DNA of 64,000 bases from Fictibacillus arsenicus (GTDB lineage: Bacteria > Bacillota > Bacilli > Bacillales > Fictibacillaceae): assembly GCF_001642935.1 (NCBI RefSeq), contig NZ_CP016761.1, positions 2,976,001 through 3,040,000 of the forward strand. Reading direction: 5' to 3'. Below are positions 35,329 through 44,471 of the stretch, one piece after another. A program made the translations under genes and the position numbers. Below the pieces are notes generated by a model. The model ran no database searches. It was not told where the DNA came from and saw nothing but the letters and a program-made list of their open reading frames with translations. Within the stretch, counting starts at the first letter, position 1. The number at the start of each line of letters is the position of its first letter.

Positions 35329-36816
35329 TTATGCTTTAAAGTTTCTTACAAAAGTCGTCAACGTGCGGACCATTACTCCTGTTGCACCCTTTGGTCCAAG
35401 TTCTGATGCTTTTGATGAGTATGCTGTTCCAGCGATATCTAAATGTACCCAAGGTGTTTTTTCTGCAAATTCTCCTACAAATAATCCGCCTGTAATCGCA
35501 TGCCCGAGTCTTCCGGTAGCGTTATTCAGATCAGCGACATCACTTGACTTCAGCATATCTTTAAATGGCTGGAAACTAGGAAGGAGCCATAATAGTTCTG
35601 CTTCATCTGATGCTGATTGTTTAATATGCTCATAGAAGTTTTCATCATTCGTTAAGGCACCTGTTGTACAATCTCCGAGAGCTACCAATACTCCCCCTGT
35701 TAATGTTGCAACGTCAACGATGAATGCTGCCCCTTGTTCTTTTGCGTATGTAATCGCATCGGCAAGAATGAGGCGTCCTTCTGCATCAGTGTTACGCACT
35801 TCGATTGTTTTTCCGCTTAATGAAGTTATAACGTCACCTGGTTTCATGGCAGATCCGTTTACAAGGTTTTCTGATGATGGAATCACAAACATTACATTAA
35901 TCTCAGGCTTTAATCGGCCAATAGCTTCCATCGCACCTAGCACAGCAGCACTTCCGCCCATATCACTTTTCATCTCGTGCATGTTTAATGCAGGTTTGAT
36001 CGAGTATCCGCCAGCATCAAACGTTAATCCTTTACCAACTAATGCCACAACGGAATCCCAAGTCTTTCGCCCTTGGTATTTTACTGTAATTAACTTAGGA
36101 GGCTGATCGGATCCTTGGCTTACTGCAAGAATACCTCCCATCCCCAGCTTTTCCATGTCTTCTTTTTCTAAAATTTCGTATTCCATACCGTATTCCAGTG
36201 CTACGTCGATGGCTTCAGCAGCAAGGTCTGTTGGTGTCAGCAAGTTAGCTGGCGTGTTAACTAAATCACGGGCCAGATTAATACCTTTCGCATAAGCATA
36301 TCCACTTGTTAAGCCCGCTTCTGCTTCACTATTTTCCGTATAAACCGTAACTTGCTCCAACCTTTTTTGAGGTTCATTAGACTTCTTTTTATAGTTCTCA
36401 AATTGATATGCAGAAGTCCCCACCGCTTCACTAAAAGCATGTGCAAGTTTTTCCATTGATACTTGATCGCTTTTAAAGGTATCCAGCAGGATTGAAAAAT
36501 GCGTTCTTTTCTCTTTTGAAATTTCTTGAACTGCTCTACCAAAGGTATTTCTCACTCTGTCATACGTAAGTTCATCTCGTTTTCCTAAACCAGCAAAATA
36601 AATACGTTTCGTACCAATCTGATTCAGCGTATTTAATTTTTTTACACTTTTTAATTTATTCGAAAGGTCTCCGTCTTTAATTAGCTCGGTAATATGACCT
36701 TGAAGTTGTTCATCTATAACAGCCATTACTCCTGAAAGTTTAGGTTCTTGAAATAAACCGACCAGTAGGACTTCTTCTTGTTCTATAGCATTCCATGGAT
36801 GTTTTATTGTAAACAC
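35329..36816 (-). CDS. yuiE: leucyl aminopeptidase (M17)
   Basis: The 495-residue cytoplasmic exopeptidase removes N-terminal residues from peptides. The variable N-domain (1-165) is followed by the dizinc catalytic domain: VGKGLTFDAGGYSIKP (about 260-275), the hallmark NTDAEGRLILADAI (about 344-357) and GRLGHAITGGLFVGEF. The active-site Lys and Arg of the family are in place. Order yuiF-yuiE matches B. subtilis. Confidence 0.95.
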   Translation of the reverse strand: MFTIKHPWNAIEQEEVLLVGLFQEPKLSGVMAVIDEQLQGHITELIKDGDLSNKLKSVKKLNTLNQIGTKRIYFAGLGKRDELTYDRVRNTFGRAVQEISKEKRTHFSILLDTFKSDQVSMEKLAHAFSEAVGTSAYQFENYKKKSNEPQKRLEQVTVYTENSEAEAGLTSGYAYAKGINLARDLVNTPANLLTPTDLAAEAIDVALEYGMEYEILEKEDMEKLGMGGILAVSQGSDQPPKLITVKYQGRKTWDSVVALVGKGLTFDAGGYSIKPALNMHEMKSDMGGSAAVLGAMEAIGRLKPEINVMFVIPSSENLVNGSAMKPGDVITSLSGKTIEVRNTDAEGRLILADAITYAKEQGAAFIVDVATLTGGVLVALGDCTTGALTNDENFYEHIKQSASDEAELLWLLPSFQPFKDMLKSSDVADLNNATGRLGHAITGGLFVGEFAEKTPWVHLDIAGTAYSSKASELGPKGATGVMVRTLTTFVRNFKA

Positions 36817-36893
36817 GTTAAAGTTCCCCCTTATAAATATACTTACTCACTCATTATACTCTTTCTTTTAGAATATTTCGAATTCACATTGTT

Positions 36894-37271
36894 TTATTCT
36901 GTTAAATTAATATAGTGTTTCGGAAGAACAGGCAAAGTGTGTGATGCCGTGAATGGTACTTTATCAATATGTAAAGGCATTAAATCTAGACATTGTCCAA
37001 TAAAAAGAAGTACAGGATCTAAATCTAAATTCCAGAAATGAGGTTTGTAAGGTGTCAGGTAGAGTTTTGCGGCTTTCATCATCTCACGTGCACCTTTTAC
37101 ATTGCCGTACTCATAATGATATAAGGCAACTGTCATCTGCAGCAGGCCTTTAATAAACAAGTTGCTGCGGTCTGTAAGCCATATCGCCTCTAATAGATCA
37201 TGCCCTGTATAATAGTCTCCTTCATTATATACAACAAAAAACTCGTAATACTCCTGAGGAAAAAAGTCCAT
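36894..37271 (-). CDS. DUF309 family protein
   Basis: ATG 37271 with a GGGGG site upstream gives 125 residues. The N-terminal half has the DUF309 pattern FFVVYNEGDYYTGHDLLEAI and FIKGLLQMTVALYHYEYGN. The fold is helical and may be tetratricopeptide-like; the role is unknown. It is divergent from yuiD. Confidence 0.82.
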   Translation of the reverse strand: MDFFPQEYYEFFVVYNEGDYYTGHDLLEAIWLTDRSNLFIKGLLQMTVALYHYEYGNVKGAREMMKAAKLYLTPYKPHFWNLDLDPVLLFIGQCLDLMPLHIDKVPFTASHTLPVLPKHYINLTE

Positions 37272-37385
37272 CTTTAAAACCCCCATCCATGATTCATGTT
37301 ACCAGAGATTGAACGCCATTCAAATCGGGTAACAACTATCTAAAATAGCCATACTATAAACCACCACAATGAGAGGGAGCCAATT

Positions 37386-37868
37386 ATGTCTGATTTATTT
37401 TTCAACTTTCCATTAATCGCAGCATTATTAGGCGTTTTTTCTGCACAATTCTTAAAAATCCCGATCCACTTCTTTCAAACAAAAAAAATCAAATGGGATC
37501 TATTTATAAGTACCGGTGGAATGCCGAGTTCGCATTCAGCTTCTGTAACATCGCTAGCGACTGCAATAGGAGCCATGCATGGTATTGGTTCTTCTCTTTT
37601 TGCTATTGCAGCAATGTTTGCCATTATTGTAATGTATGATGCAAAAGGTATACGATGGCATGCAGGAGAACAAGCTGCCGTATTGAATGATTTAGTAGAA
37701 GAATTCAGGGATCACGTTAAGAAGTCTAATAAAAAATTTGAACAGAAAGATGTTGAAGAGCAAAGAAAAGAGTTAAAAGAGCTTTTAGGACATAGCCCTA
37801 AAGAAGTGTTCTTTGGCGGGCTGCTAGGAATAACACAAACATTAATTCTATCGTGGCTCTTTTTATAA
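37386..37868 (+). CDS. yuiD: divergent PAP2-family membrane protein YuiD
   Basis: The 160-residue protein has four hydrophobic segments and the motif GGMPSSHSASVTSLATAIG, the phosphatase-like signature of the divergent PAP2 (DUF212) family. YDAKGIRWHAGEQA supplies a further conserved patch. It is probably a membrane protein with phosphatase-type fold, activity unproved. The next gene starts 16 nt downstream. Confidence 0.9.
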   Translation: MSDLFFNFPLIAALLGVFSAQFLKIPIHFFQTKKIKWDLFISTGGMPSSHSASVTSLATAIGAMHGIGSSLFAIAAMFAIIVMYDAKGIRWHAGEQAAVLNDLVEEFRDHVKKSNKKFEQKDVEEQRKELKELLGHSPKEVFFGGLLGITQTLILSWLFL

Positions 37869-37884
37869 TAGGAGGTACTTTGTT

Positions 37885-38718
37885 TTGAAACTGGTCTCAA
37901 TTTGCCCGAGTAATACAGAGCTTCTTCATTTCTTAGGAGCAGCTCCCGATCTGATCGGAATCGACGACTTTTCGGACTGGCCATCAGAGGTGGAGCGACT
38001 GCCCCGATTAGGTCCTGACTTATCAATTGATATGAACAAGCTTGAAGCTTTAGAGCCAGATTTAGTTTTAGCTAGTTTAAGTGTACCCGGAATGGAAAAA
38101 AACATAGAAGAATTGATCAAGCGAAACATTCCACACGTCATTTACGATCCTCAGTCTCTAACAGACATCCAGAACGACTTGCTGGATTTAGGAAAAAGGA
38201 TTAACAGATTATATGAGGCTGAGCGAATAGTGAATTGGATGAAAGATGAAATAAATGAATATATGAGAATAAGCGATTCTTTAAATGAACGTAAAAAAGT
38301 CTATTTTGAATGGTGGCCAAAACCTGTTTTCACACCAGGAAAGATAAATTGGCTAACTGAGATCTCACGTCTTGCAGGCGGTATGAATGTTTTTGAAGAT
38401 GTAGAACTCGCAAGTGTCCAAACAACATGGGAAGATGTTGTAGACCGCAAACCTGATCTGATTGGCATGGTATGGGTTGGTGTAAAGACGGATAAAATGC
38501 ATCCTTCTCATATAATGAAGAGAGAAGGATGGGATATATTGAACGCTCATCAAACTGAAATTGTCAAGCTTGAGGAATCCCTATTTTGCCGTCCTTCACC
38601 GCGTTTAATCTTCGGTCTAAAAAGACTTGCTGCACTTATTCATCCTGAAGAATATCCTGCTTTTTTACCTGAGCAAGAAGAAAATGATATGAAAGAGCTT
38701 CAAGTTATCATTAGATGA
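37885..38718 (+). CDS. BtuF-like cobalamin/iron-chelate binding-fold protein without signal peptide
   Basis: TTG 37885, with AGGAGG 9 nt upstream, gives 277 residues. The fold is the class III periplasmic binding type (SICPSNTELLHFLGAAPDLI, ALEPDLVLASLSVPG, TPGKINWLTEISRLAGGMNV), as in BtuF. No signal peptide or lipobox exists, since the first beta strand begins at residue 2, so the protein is probably cytoplasmic. No permease or ATPase is near. It may bind a cobalamin-like ligand inside the cell. It follows yuiD closely. Confidence 0.75.
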   Translation: MKLVSICPSNTELLHFLGAAPDLIGIDDFSDWPSEVERLPRLGPDLSIDMNKLEALEPDLVLASLSVPGMEKNIEELIKRNIPHVIYDPQSLTDIQNDLLDLGKRINRLYEAERIVNWMKDEINEYMRISDSLNERKKVYFEWWPKPVFTPGKINWLTEISRLAGGMNVFEDVELASVQTTWEDVVDRKPDLIGMVWVGVKTDKMHPSHIMKREGWDILNAHQTEIVKLEESLFCRPSPRLIFGLKRLAALIHPEEYPAFLPEQEENDMKELQVIIR

Positions 38719-38734
38719 CCTGAAGCTCTTTTTT
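38693..38734 (+). terminator. terminator overlapping end of BtuF-like gene
   Basis: AAGAGCTTCA/TGAAGCTCTT stem followed by a T run; the left arm is inside the coding region. Confidence 0.7.
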
Positions 38735-38762
38735 GGTTATGTAGCTTATATTAATATTAATA

Positions 38763-39446
38763 TTAATATATAAGCTGCTGTCTGAACACTTGCATCGACT
38801 TTTCTTCGTTCAATGCCTTAAGTTCTGTTTCGGTTATATCGCCATCACCGCGCTGCACTACATACACATTAATGGTTTTCTTGCCCCATTTTTCATATAC
38901 TTCTTCTATTGTATTGTAATAGAGATCAATTCTATGCCCTTTAATAGCAGATCCAGTATCAGCAACAACACCATAGCCGTACCCTGGAACCCATAGAACG
39001 GTGCCTATCGGAAAAACTTTTGTATCCGCGGCAATTGTTGAATATAAATCCCTTTTTACCTTTACTCCAGATTTCGTTATTCCATATGCAGGATGTGTCT
39101 TTTCTTTACCTGTACTTTCTTTACCAGCAGTATAACCCGTCGCAGTTACACTTACCGCCGGATATTTCGTGAAATCAATCGTATCCTCTATCGACTTTGG
39201 AGGTTTTACCTCAGCAGAAGAAAGCATCATGTTTGGAGCATAAAATGACGGCATTGATTTTAAGGTTTGTGACAAAGTTTTTAAAGCAGCATCTACGATT
39301 GGGATGTCACTAGCCTGCTTTTCATCCAGCCAGCTAGCGATATCGTCTGCTTGAACCCCGGAAACAGAACGAAACGTGGTAAAAATAGCACAAACAAATA
39401 AAATAGTCAGCATTGTTCTTTTTGCAATTTTTCTTAATTTAAGCAA
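38763..39446 (-). CDS. yuiC: YuiC: 3D-domain protein, probable cell-wall lytic enzyme
   Basis: TTG 39446, about 9 nt after AGGAGAGGAG, is the likeliest start (227 residues); 39482 gives 239. A membrane or signal segment (about 10-27 from TTG) is followed by a linker. The C-terminal 3D domain has [33 protein letters not shown] and KGHRIDLYY, with the three conserved Asp. YuiC belongs to stationary-phase muralytic factors (Sps) related to Rpf. The stop codon overlaps an AT-rich near-palindrome (TATTAA repeats, 38749-38772). Confidence 0.85.
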   Translation of the reverse strand: MLKLRKIAKRTMLTILFVCAIFTTFRSVSGVQADDIASWLDEKQASDIPIVDAALKTLSQTLKSMPSFYAPNMMLSSAEVKPPKSIEDTIDFTKYPAVSVTATGYTAGKESTGKEKTHPAYGITKSGVKVKRDLYSTIAADTKVFPIGTVLWVPGYGYGVVADTGSAIKGHRIDLYYNTIEEVYEKWGKKTINVYVVQRGDGDITETELKALNEEKSMQVFRQQLIY

Positions 39447-39599
39447 AAAATGTCCACTCCTCTCCTTTCTATTCCTTCCCATTCATGAAAAAATGTATAC
39501 GGATTAGTTGTTTTGTTAGAAACAAGAAGAGATTACGATGGACAGATCTGCAGCAGATAAGATAATGTCATTTTCGGTGAACGAAACTATCTTTTTTCC

Positions 39600-39823
39600 G
39601 ATACCCCTCAAGGTATTAAAGAGAAAATTCCCACGGTAAATGGAATTAATCGCACGTTAATTAACTTTTTTCTCACGTTAATTGAAATAATCCCACGTTA
39701 ATTAAAAAATAACCACGAGTCGACAAACATGGACAATTTTCGCCACGCGGATACCCCTCCCACAAAAAAAGCTCCGGGGAAAGCAGCCACATCCAATAGC
39801 AACTAAGTTTGCGCAAACAGCCC
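39600..39823. repeat. element with CACGTTAAT 21-nt array (family II) and MITE-type right end
   Basis: Header ATACCCCTCAAGGTATT (39601-39617) is followed by CACGGTAAA and three CACGTTAAT units spaced 21, 21, 21 and 20 nt, then the tail CCACGAGTCGACAAACATGG (39713-39732). A remnant of the GC-rich core (CCGGGGAAAGCAGCCAC) and a right end AAGTTTGCGCAAACAGCC close the element. The left end could not be placed. Confidence 0.65.
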
Positions 39824-39824
39824 A

Positions 39825-39855
39825 AAAAAAGACTCCCCAGAGGAGAGTCTTTTAA
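39825..39855 (-). terminator. terminator after yuiB
   Basis: AAAAGACTC/GAGTCTTTT stem with a T run on the minus strand. Confidence 0.8.
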
Positions 39856-40175
39856 AACATCTGATAACCGCGGACACGAAGCATCTTGATCGCAATACCT
39901 GCTAAAATAGCACCGATCAGTCCGAAAGTTAATATTGTTATATCTGAAGGAGATAAGTTTACTAAATCATTCCCAAGCTTTTGAAAACTTGAACCTGGCT
40001 TAGTAAAATACTCAAAAAATCTTATATCATCCACAATCATAACGACGACTAGAGGATAAAGAATAACCATAAACCATGTAGCGCGTAGAAGCATATTAAA
40101 CAAAAAGCCTATTCCAAAAAAGAGAACCATGAAAAGCAGCATTGAAATAAAAAACTGTGGTAAAAGCAAATCCAT
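39852..40175 (-). CDS. yuiB: YuiB-family membrane protein
   Basis: The 107-residue protein has three membrane segments (about 5-27, 32-48, 78-98). RATWFMVILYPLVVVMIVDD and the following FFEYFTKPG are as in YuiB. Function unknown. It follows yuiA in the same orientation, as in B. subtilis. Confidence 0.85.
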   Translation of the reverse strand: MDLLLPQFFISMLLFMVLFFGIGFLFNMLLRATWFMVILYPLVVVMIVDDIRFFEYFTKPGSSFQKLGNDLVNLSPSDITILTFGLIGAILAGIAIKMLRVRGYQMF

Positions 40176-40255
40176 GATGTTGACACCCCCATATATCTGT
40201 CGTTAGTTTACTAAATGGGGGGATTTACGTCAATTACATTGAGAGCGTTACCTCG

Positions 40256-40387
40256 TTAAGCTCTTTTCTTTCCGCTTCCGCAGCATTCTACACACGTTTC
40301 AGAACCTCCAAGCAACAGCTGGAAATATCCTTTACCATCACAATATTGACATTGATCATGTTTTTTCTGAACCGCATGTTTTCTCAT
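40256..40387 (-). CDS. yuiA: YuiA-like small zinc-ribbon protein
   Basis: A 43-residue product, ATG 40387, with AAGGGAG upstream. Two CxxC-type pairs (CQYCDGKGYF and CVECCGSG) give a DnaJ-like zinc ribbon with CxxCxGxG repeats around LLLGGSET. This is the YuiA pattern. Function unknown; perhaps a small Zn-binding adaptor. Confidence 0.85.
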   Translation of the reverse strand: MRKHAVQKKHDQCQYCDGKGYFQLLLGGSETCVECCGSGKKRA

Positions 40388-40536
40388 GTTGTAACACTCC
40401 CTTGTTTTTAGTTTAAATTTTCAGATAATAATAACAAGGAATCAAGGGATTGAAAAACCTGTTTTAAGGCTAAATAACCTGATGTAAGCGTAAACATTGA
40501 GCACAATCTTAAATTATCAGAATATTTCGTACATTT

Positions 40537-41016
40537 TTATCTACAATCAAAAATTTTATATGAAGTGTATCCAAATATATCCCCTGGATTAATTTTATCC
40601 TCGAGATGCTTAGTTTTTTGATTCATAAAATAATGAACCATTAAGGAAGTGGCTGGGTCTTCCTTGAGCTCTTCAGGGGTCAAAAATGCAGCTCTTTCTA
40701 TTTCATTTTCATCAGCAATTACAGCCCCGCTCTTCTTTTTCAATAAAAAAACAATCATATTATCACTGATGGTTTCTTTGATTACGCCTGAACGAATGCC
40801 TAGTACTGAAACCACTTCTCCCAAAATACCAGTCTCTTCAAAGACTTCTCTTACTGCTGCTTCATCAACGGTTTCTCCTGCATCAACAAATCCTGCCGGA
40901 ATGGACCATTTGCCTTTTAATCCGCCATATTTCTTCTTCACGACGAGCCATTTCCCATCATCTATTAAAAGGCCAGCAGCTGCAAGCCAAATCTTTCCTC
41001 TATCTTTTTTAGTCAT
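40537..41016 (-). CDS. NUDIX hydrolase
   Basis: The 159-residue protein has the Nudix box GFVDAGETVDEAAVREVF with EETGI (about 42-64), including the metal-binding REVFEE. The N-terminal strand is IWLAAAGLLIDDGKWLVVKK. It hydrolyses a nucleoside diphosphate linked to another group; the substrate cannot be told. It lies between yuiA and ndh as a single gene. Confidence 0.9.
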   Translation of the reverse strand: MTKKDRGKIWLAAAGLLIDDGKWLVVKKKYGGLKGKWSIPAGFVDAGETVDEAAVREVFEETGILGEVVSVLGIRSGVIKETISDNMIVFLLKKKSGAVIADENEIERAAFLTPEELKEDPATSLMVHYFMNQKTKHLEDKINPGDIFGYTSYKIFDCR

Positions 41017-41040
41017 CAGCTTGATCGCCCTTTCTTTTTA

Positions 41041-41258
41041 AGCTGTATTCTTAAGAATTTTTTCTTTTCATTTGAATTTGCCTTCATTGATAAGTTGATA
41101 GGAGTGCAAGGTGCGAGACTCCAGCGGGATCAGCGTGCCAGGTGAGATTCCTAATGGCGCATAGCGCTGAGGAGGCTCACCGCACACCCCGCGGAAAGCG
41201 AGCATCCTGTAACGGAAATCAACCACTTTCAAAAGCATCAAAGATTTTGAAAACAGTT
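41041..41258. repeat. MITE-like inverted-repeat element, copy G
   Basis: Left end AGCTGTATTCTTAAGAATTT and right end CAAAGATTTTGAAAACAGTT are imperfect inverted repeats. The core runs from GTTGATAGGAGTGCAAGG to GTAACGGAAATCAACC with GGTGAG and GGCTCACC inside. T-rich flanks make a target duplication hard to judge. Confidence 0.65.
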
Positions 41259-41270
41259 TTTTTATTATAT

Positions 41271-41302
41271 AAAAAAGAACAGAAGCATTAGCTCCTGTTC
41301 TT
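41271..41302 (-). terminator. terminator after ndh
   Basis: AAGAACAGG/CTGTTCTT stem with six T on the minus strand. Confidence 0.75.
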
Positions 41303-41319
41303 AGTTTACACGATTCGAT

Positions 41320-42519
41320 TTAGAAAAGTTTTAATTTACCTTTTTTAATAACCATTGGTACCCCGCCAAGTAAAAATAGGTAACGGTTATCGATTACTTT
41401 TTTCATTGCAGATGCAGTAGCACCGAACAATTTCTTGTTTCCTACTTTACCGATCGCTTCACCTTTACCAAGTGATGCAACCGTACCTTTAATGTCAGGT
41501 TTGAATTCTTCAAGCTTTCCGCCATTCATCAACGCTTTGATGTTGCGGCCGATTGTATAAGCTTGCTGAATTGCGATTTGTGCAGTTGGAGGATATGGAC
41601 GGTTTGCTTCTTCGTCAATGATAAGCGCGCAATCCCCTGCAACGAAGATGTAATCAAACCCTGGCATACGAAGATCCTTATCAACTTTCACACGTCCGCG
41701 CATTGTTTCGAATCCAGCTTCTTCTACTAGATGGTTACCGCGAACTCCGCCTGTCCAAACGATTGTGTTTGCTTTGATCTCTTCACCATTCGCAAGAACA
41801 ACTCCGTCTGTATTACACTCTTTAATCGGAGTGTTAACAAGGAATTCAATTCCGCGGCGCTCAAGGTTGTTGATTGCATACTCAACAAGCTCTTCATCAA
41901 ATCCAGGAAGTACTGTTGGAGCAGCCTCGATATTTACGATACGCACTTTTTCACGAGGAATATCATACTCACGGCAAAGTTCAGGAACACGGTCAGCAAG
42001 TTCACCTACGAATTCAATACCTGTAAATCCAGCTCCACCTACTACGATTGTAATAAGCTCGTCTTTTTGACCTTCGTTATTATAACGAGCAAAAGAATAA
42101 TCGATATGCTCACGGATTTTACGTACTGAGTTAATGCTGCGGATGCTGAATGCATTTTCTTTAAGACCTTGGATTCCGAAAGTTTCTGGATCTGATCCTA
42201 GAGCAATAACTAAATAGTCATATGTTAACTCTTGGTTTTCTAGAATAACACGCTTTTCATCTTTTTTAATTTCTACAACAGTATCTTGTACAAAGTTCAC
42301 TTTGTTCATATCAATGATGTTGTCGATCATGATACGCGTTTTATCGTGATGCAAAGTACCTGCTGCATTTTCGTGAAGCCATGTTGTTTGGTAATGATAG
42401 TTATGTTTGTTTACCAGTGTTACTTCTGCTTCATCTGATCCTAATTCTTTCTGTAAACGAACAGCTGACATGATTCCGCCATATCCGCCGCCTAGAATAA
42501 GTATTTTTGGCTTACTCAT
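41320..42519 (-). CDS. yumB: type II NADH dehydrogenase (NDH-2)
   Basis: ATG 42519 has GGAAG about 8 nt upstream; a GTG at 42528 abuts that site. The 399-residue flavoprotein feeds electrons from NADH to menaquinone without pumping protons. It has the FAD motif [14 protein letters not shown] (about 5-18), the NADH motif [20 protein letters not shown] (about 155-174), [20 protein letters not shown] and [12 protein letters not shown] for the FAD ribityl end and quinone side. The C-terminus has the amphipathic stretch for membrane contact. A Rex-like site lies upstream. Confidence 0.92.
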   Translation of the reverse strand: MSKPKILILGGGYGGIMSAVRLQKELGSDEAEVTLVNKHNYHYQTTWLHENAAGTLHHDKTRIMIDNIIDMNKVNFVQDTVVEIKKDEKRVILENQELTYDYLVIALGSDPETFGIQGLKENAFSIRSINSVRKIREHIDYSFARYNNEGQKDELITIVVGGAGFTGIEFVGELADRVPELCREYDIPREKVRIVNIEAAPTVLPGFDEELVEYAINNLERRGIEFLVNTPIKECNTDGVVLANGEEIKANTIVWTGGVRGNHLVEEAGFETMRGRVKVDKDLRMPGFDYIFVAGDCALIIDEEANRPYPPTAQIAIQQAYTIGRNIKALMNGGKLEEFKPDIKGTVASLGKGEAIGKVGNKKLFGATASAMKKVIDNRYLFLLGGVPMVIKKGKLKLF

Positions 42520-42591
42520 AAATTTCACTTCCAGTTCTCATTTTTTTTAGTTTGACCTTTTCATTCATTAAATATGAAGAAAAGGAATAGA

Positions 42592-42609
42592 TTGTGATAT
42601 ATTTCACGT
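42592..42609. promoter_or_regulatory. Rex-like redox operator upstream of NDH-2 gene
   Basis: TTGTGATATATTTCACGT resembles the Rex consensus TTGTGAANNNNTTCACAA with three mismatches, 73 bp upstream of the start. Rex senses NADH/NAD+ and controls ndh in B. subtilis. Confidence 0.45.
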
Positions 42610-42842
42610 AATAAGACATAAATAAATCCAAAAAAAAATGTTCGAAATATCGACATCTTTTATTCATACAAACTCATCTTATTCCTTTTTTCTTGTTTTT
42701 TCAACCTTTTTTTCGTTATGATTAATATTCAATTCTATTGTGGATTGTTGTCTTTTTGAGTATCATTCAATGCCAAAATATACTAGTAAAAAAAGAGGAC
42801 TTTTTGCCTTCATAAAGAATGTTTAGTGGGAGATAGCAAAAA

Positions 42843-42869
42843 GTTCTGGTCAGAACATATTACATGTTC
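42843..42869. promoter_or_regulatory. nested inverted repeats upstream of yumC
   Basis: GTTCTG/CAGAAC (2-nt spacer) overlaps GAACAT/ATGTTC (5-nt spacer) 33 bp upstream of the yumC start. They may be an operator or an mRNA hairpin. I know no regulator with this site. Confidence 0.4.
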
Positions 42870-42901
42870 ATCAGTCATAGAAAACAGAAGAGGTGAAAGT
42901 G

Positions 42902-43882
42902 ATGGCAAAAGAAATTTACGATATTACGATTATTGGTGGAGGTCCATCTGGATTATTTGCTGCATTCTACGGCGGCATGCGTCAAATGAAAGTTAAGATT
43001 ATTGAAAGTATGCCGCAGCTCGGCGGACAGCTTTCTGCATTATACCCTGAAAAATACATATACGATGTTGCCGGTTTCCCAAAAGTTCTGGCTCAAGACC
43101 TTGTTAACAACTTAAAAGAGCAGGCTATGCAATTTAATCCTGAAGTTGTCTTAGAAGAGTCTGTTCAGAACGTTGAAAAAAATGAAGAAGAGATTTTTGA
43201 ATTAACTACCGATAAAACGGTTCATTATAGTAAAGCAGTTCTGATTACAGCCGGTGTTGGTGCTTTCCAGCCACGCCGATTAGAGTTAGCTTCTGCACAA
43301 CAATATGAAGGTAAAAACCTGCACTATTTCGTGGATGATCTCCAAGCATTTGCAGGCAAGAGAGTTCTGGTTTGCGGCGGCGGAGATTCAGCTCTGGACT
43401 GGTCGTTAATGCTCGAGCCAATCTCACCAGAAGTGACACTGACTCACAGACGTGACAAGTTCCGAGCACATGAGCACAGTGTTGAACAATTAATGAATTC
43501 TAAGGTTGTTGTTAAGACTCCATATCAAATAACCGAATTGATTGGTGACGGTGAAAACATTTCAGCAGTCGTTTTAGAAAACGGAGACTTAAAAGAAACA
43601 ATTGATGTGGATGCAGTTATCGTTAACTACGGATTCATTTCTTCTCTCGGTCCAATTAAAACTTGGGGTCTCGATATCCAAAAGAATTCGATTGTGGTTA
43701 ATTCTAAGATGGAAACAAACATTAAAGGAATTTATGCTGCGGGTGATGTATGTACGTATAACGGCAAAGTAAAGCTGATCGCTTCTGGTTTCGGGGAAGC
43801 GCCAACTGCAGTAAACAACGCGAAAACATATATCGATCCTAATGCAAAAACACAGCCTATGCACAGCACAAGTTTATTTTAA
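42902..43882 (+). CDS. yumC: ferredoxin/flavodoxin-NADP+ reductase (YumC type)
   Basis: ATG 42902 follows AGAGGTGA; the product has 326 residues. It is a thioredoxin-reductase-like FNR: FAD motif [20 protein letters not shown] (about 10-29), [25 protein letters not shown] motif [14 protein letters not shown] (about 158-171) and [20 protein letters not shown]. The redox CxxC pair of thioredoxin reductase is absent, as expected for YumC, which reduces flavodoxin or ferredoxin. It is divergent from the NDH-2 gene. Confidence 0.93.
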   Translation: MAKEIYDITIIGGGPSGLFAAFYGGMRQMKVKIIESMPQLGGQLSALYPEKYIYDVAGFPKVLAQDLVNNLKEQAMQFNPEVVLEESVQNVEKNEEEIFELTTDKTVHYSKAVLITAGVGAFQPRRLELASAQQYEGKNLHYFVDDLQAFAGKRVLVCGGGDSALDWSLMLEPISPEVTLTHRRDKFRAHEHSVEQLMNSKVVVKTPYQITELIGDGENISAVVLENGDLKETIDVDAVIVNYGFISSLGPIKTWGLDIQKNSIVVNSKMETNIKGIYAAGDVCTYNGKVKLIASGFGEAPTAVNNAKTYIDPNAKTQPMHSTSLF

Positions 43883-43888
43883 AAATCC

Positions 43889-43916
43889 GAAAGGCGCCAG
43901 GTTCTGGTGCCTTTTC
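43889..43916 (+). terminator. terminator after yumC
   Basis: AAAGGC-CCAG/CTGG-GCCTTTT stem and T run. Confidence 0.8.
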
Positions 43917-43944
43917 TACATATGTAATGAAGGAGTGAAATTAA

Positions 43945-44118
43945 TTGAATAGACAATTCACTGAAGAAGAGATGCATGCTGCTGATTGTTTGCAGGAAAT
44001 TCAAAGAATTATAAGCCAGCTTCACATAACTGATGAATCCTTTTTAGAGGAAACGAAAGTTCAAGTCCCTCGTTTAAAAGGACTTTTAAGCGAACTGGAA
44101 AAATACACCTTGGAATAA
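43945..44118 (+). CDS. small hypothetical protein
   Basis: TTG 43945 with AAGGAG 9 nt upstream gives 57 residues: an acidic, helical protein (FTEEEMHAADCLQEIQRI, ESFLEETKVQVPRLKGLL). It looks like a two-helix hairpin. I do not recognise it. A terminator-like hairpin lies about 80 nt downstream. Confidence 0.5.
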   Translation: MNRQFTEEEMHAADCLQEIQRIISQLHITDESFLEETKVQVPRLKGLLSELEKYTLE

Positions 44119-44198
44119 TTTCCTTCTGGATTAAGGAGTCATTCTTTGTTATTATAGTTTGTGAGGCGGACAAGTGCCGCTGACCAATCAGTTTTTTC

Positions 44199-44226
44199 AC
44201 CCGGTGTTGGCGCGCCGGGTTTTCTT
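44199..44226 (+). terminator. terminator-like GC-rich hairpin
   Basis: ACCCGG/CCGGGT stem followed by TTTTCTT, between two small genes. Confidence 0.6.
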
Positions 44227-44256
44227 ATACCCTTTTTTAGATAAGGAGATAAATCC

Positions 44257-44418
44257 ATGGAAATGAACTTGATTTTCGGTATCGTGTTCTTTATTTTAGG
44301 AACTGTTTTAATGCCCCTTGGTTTAAAACAGACAAGCAAGCAAAACAAAATGCTGCTTATAGGTGCATCCGTTTTTTCGGATTTAATAGGTCTCGCGTTA
44401 ATATTTAAACTTGTATAA
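44257..44418 (+). CDS. small two-helix membrane protein
   Basis: ATG 44257 after AAGGAG gives 53 residues with two membrane helices (about 4-22 and 32-52) joined by a basic loop (LKQTSKQNKM). Function unknown; followed by a strong terminator. Confidence 0.6.
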   Translation: MEMNLIFGIVFFILGTVLMPLGLKQTSKQNKMLLIGASVFSDLIGLALIFKLV

Positions 44419-44428
44419 AAATACATAA

Positions 44429-44463
44429 CAAAACCTCCTGAACAAAATGTTCAGGAGGTTTTG
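44429..44463. terminator. strong bidirectional terminator
   Basis: AAAACCTCCTGAACA/TGTTCAGGAGGTTTT perfect 15-bp stem with a 3-nt loop, between convergent genes. Confidence 0.9.
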
Positions 44464-44471
44464 TCGTATTG

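Noticed and set aside
42853-42869. LexA (SOS) box
   Set aside because: The distance between GAAC and GTTC is too long for the Bacillus LexA site.
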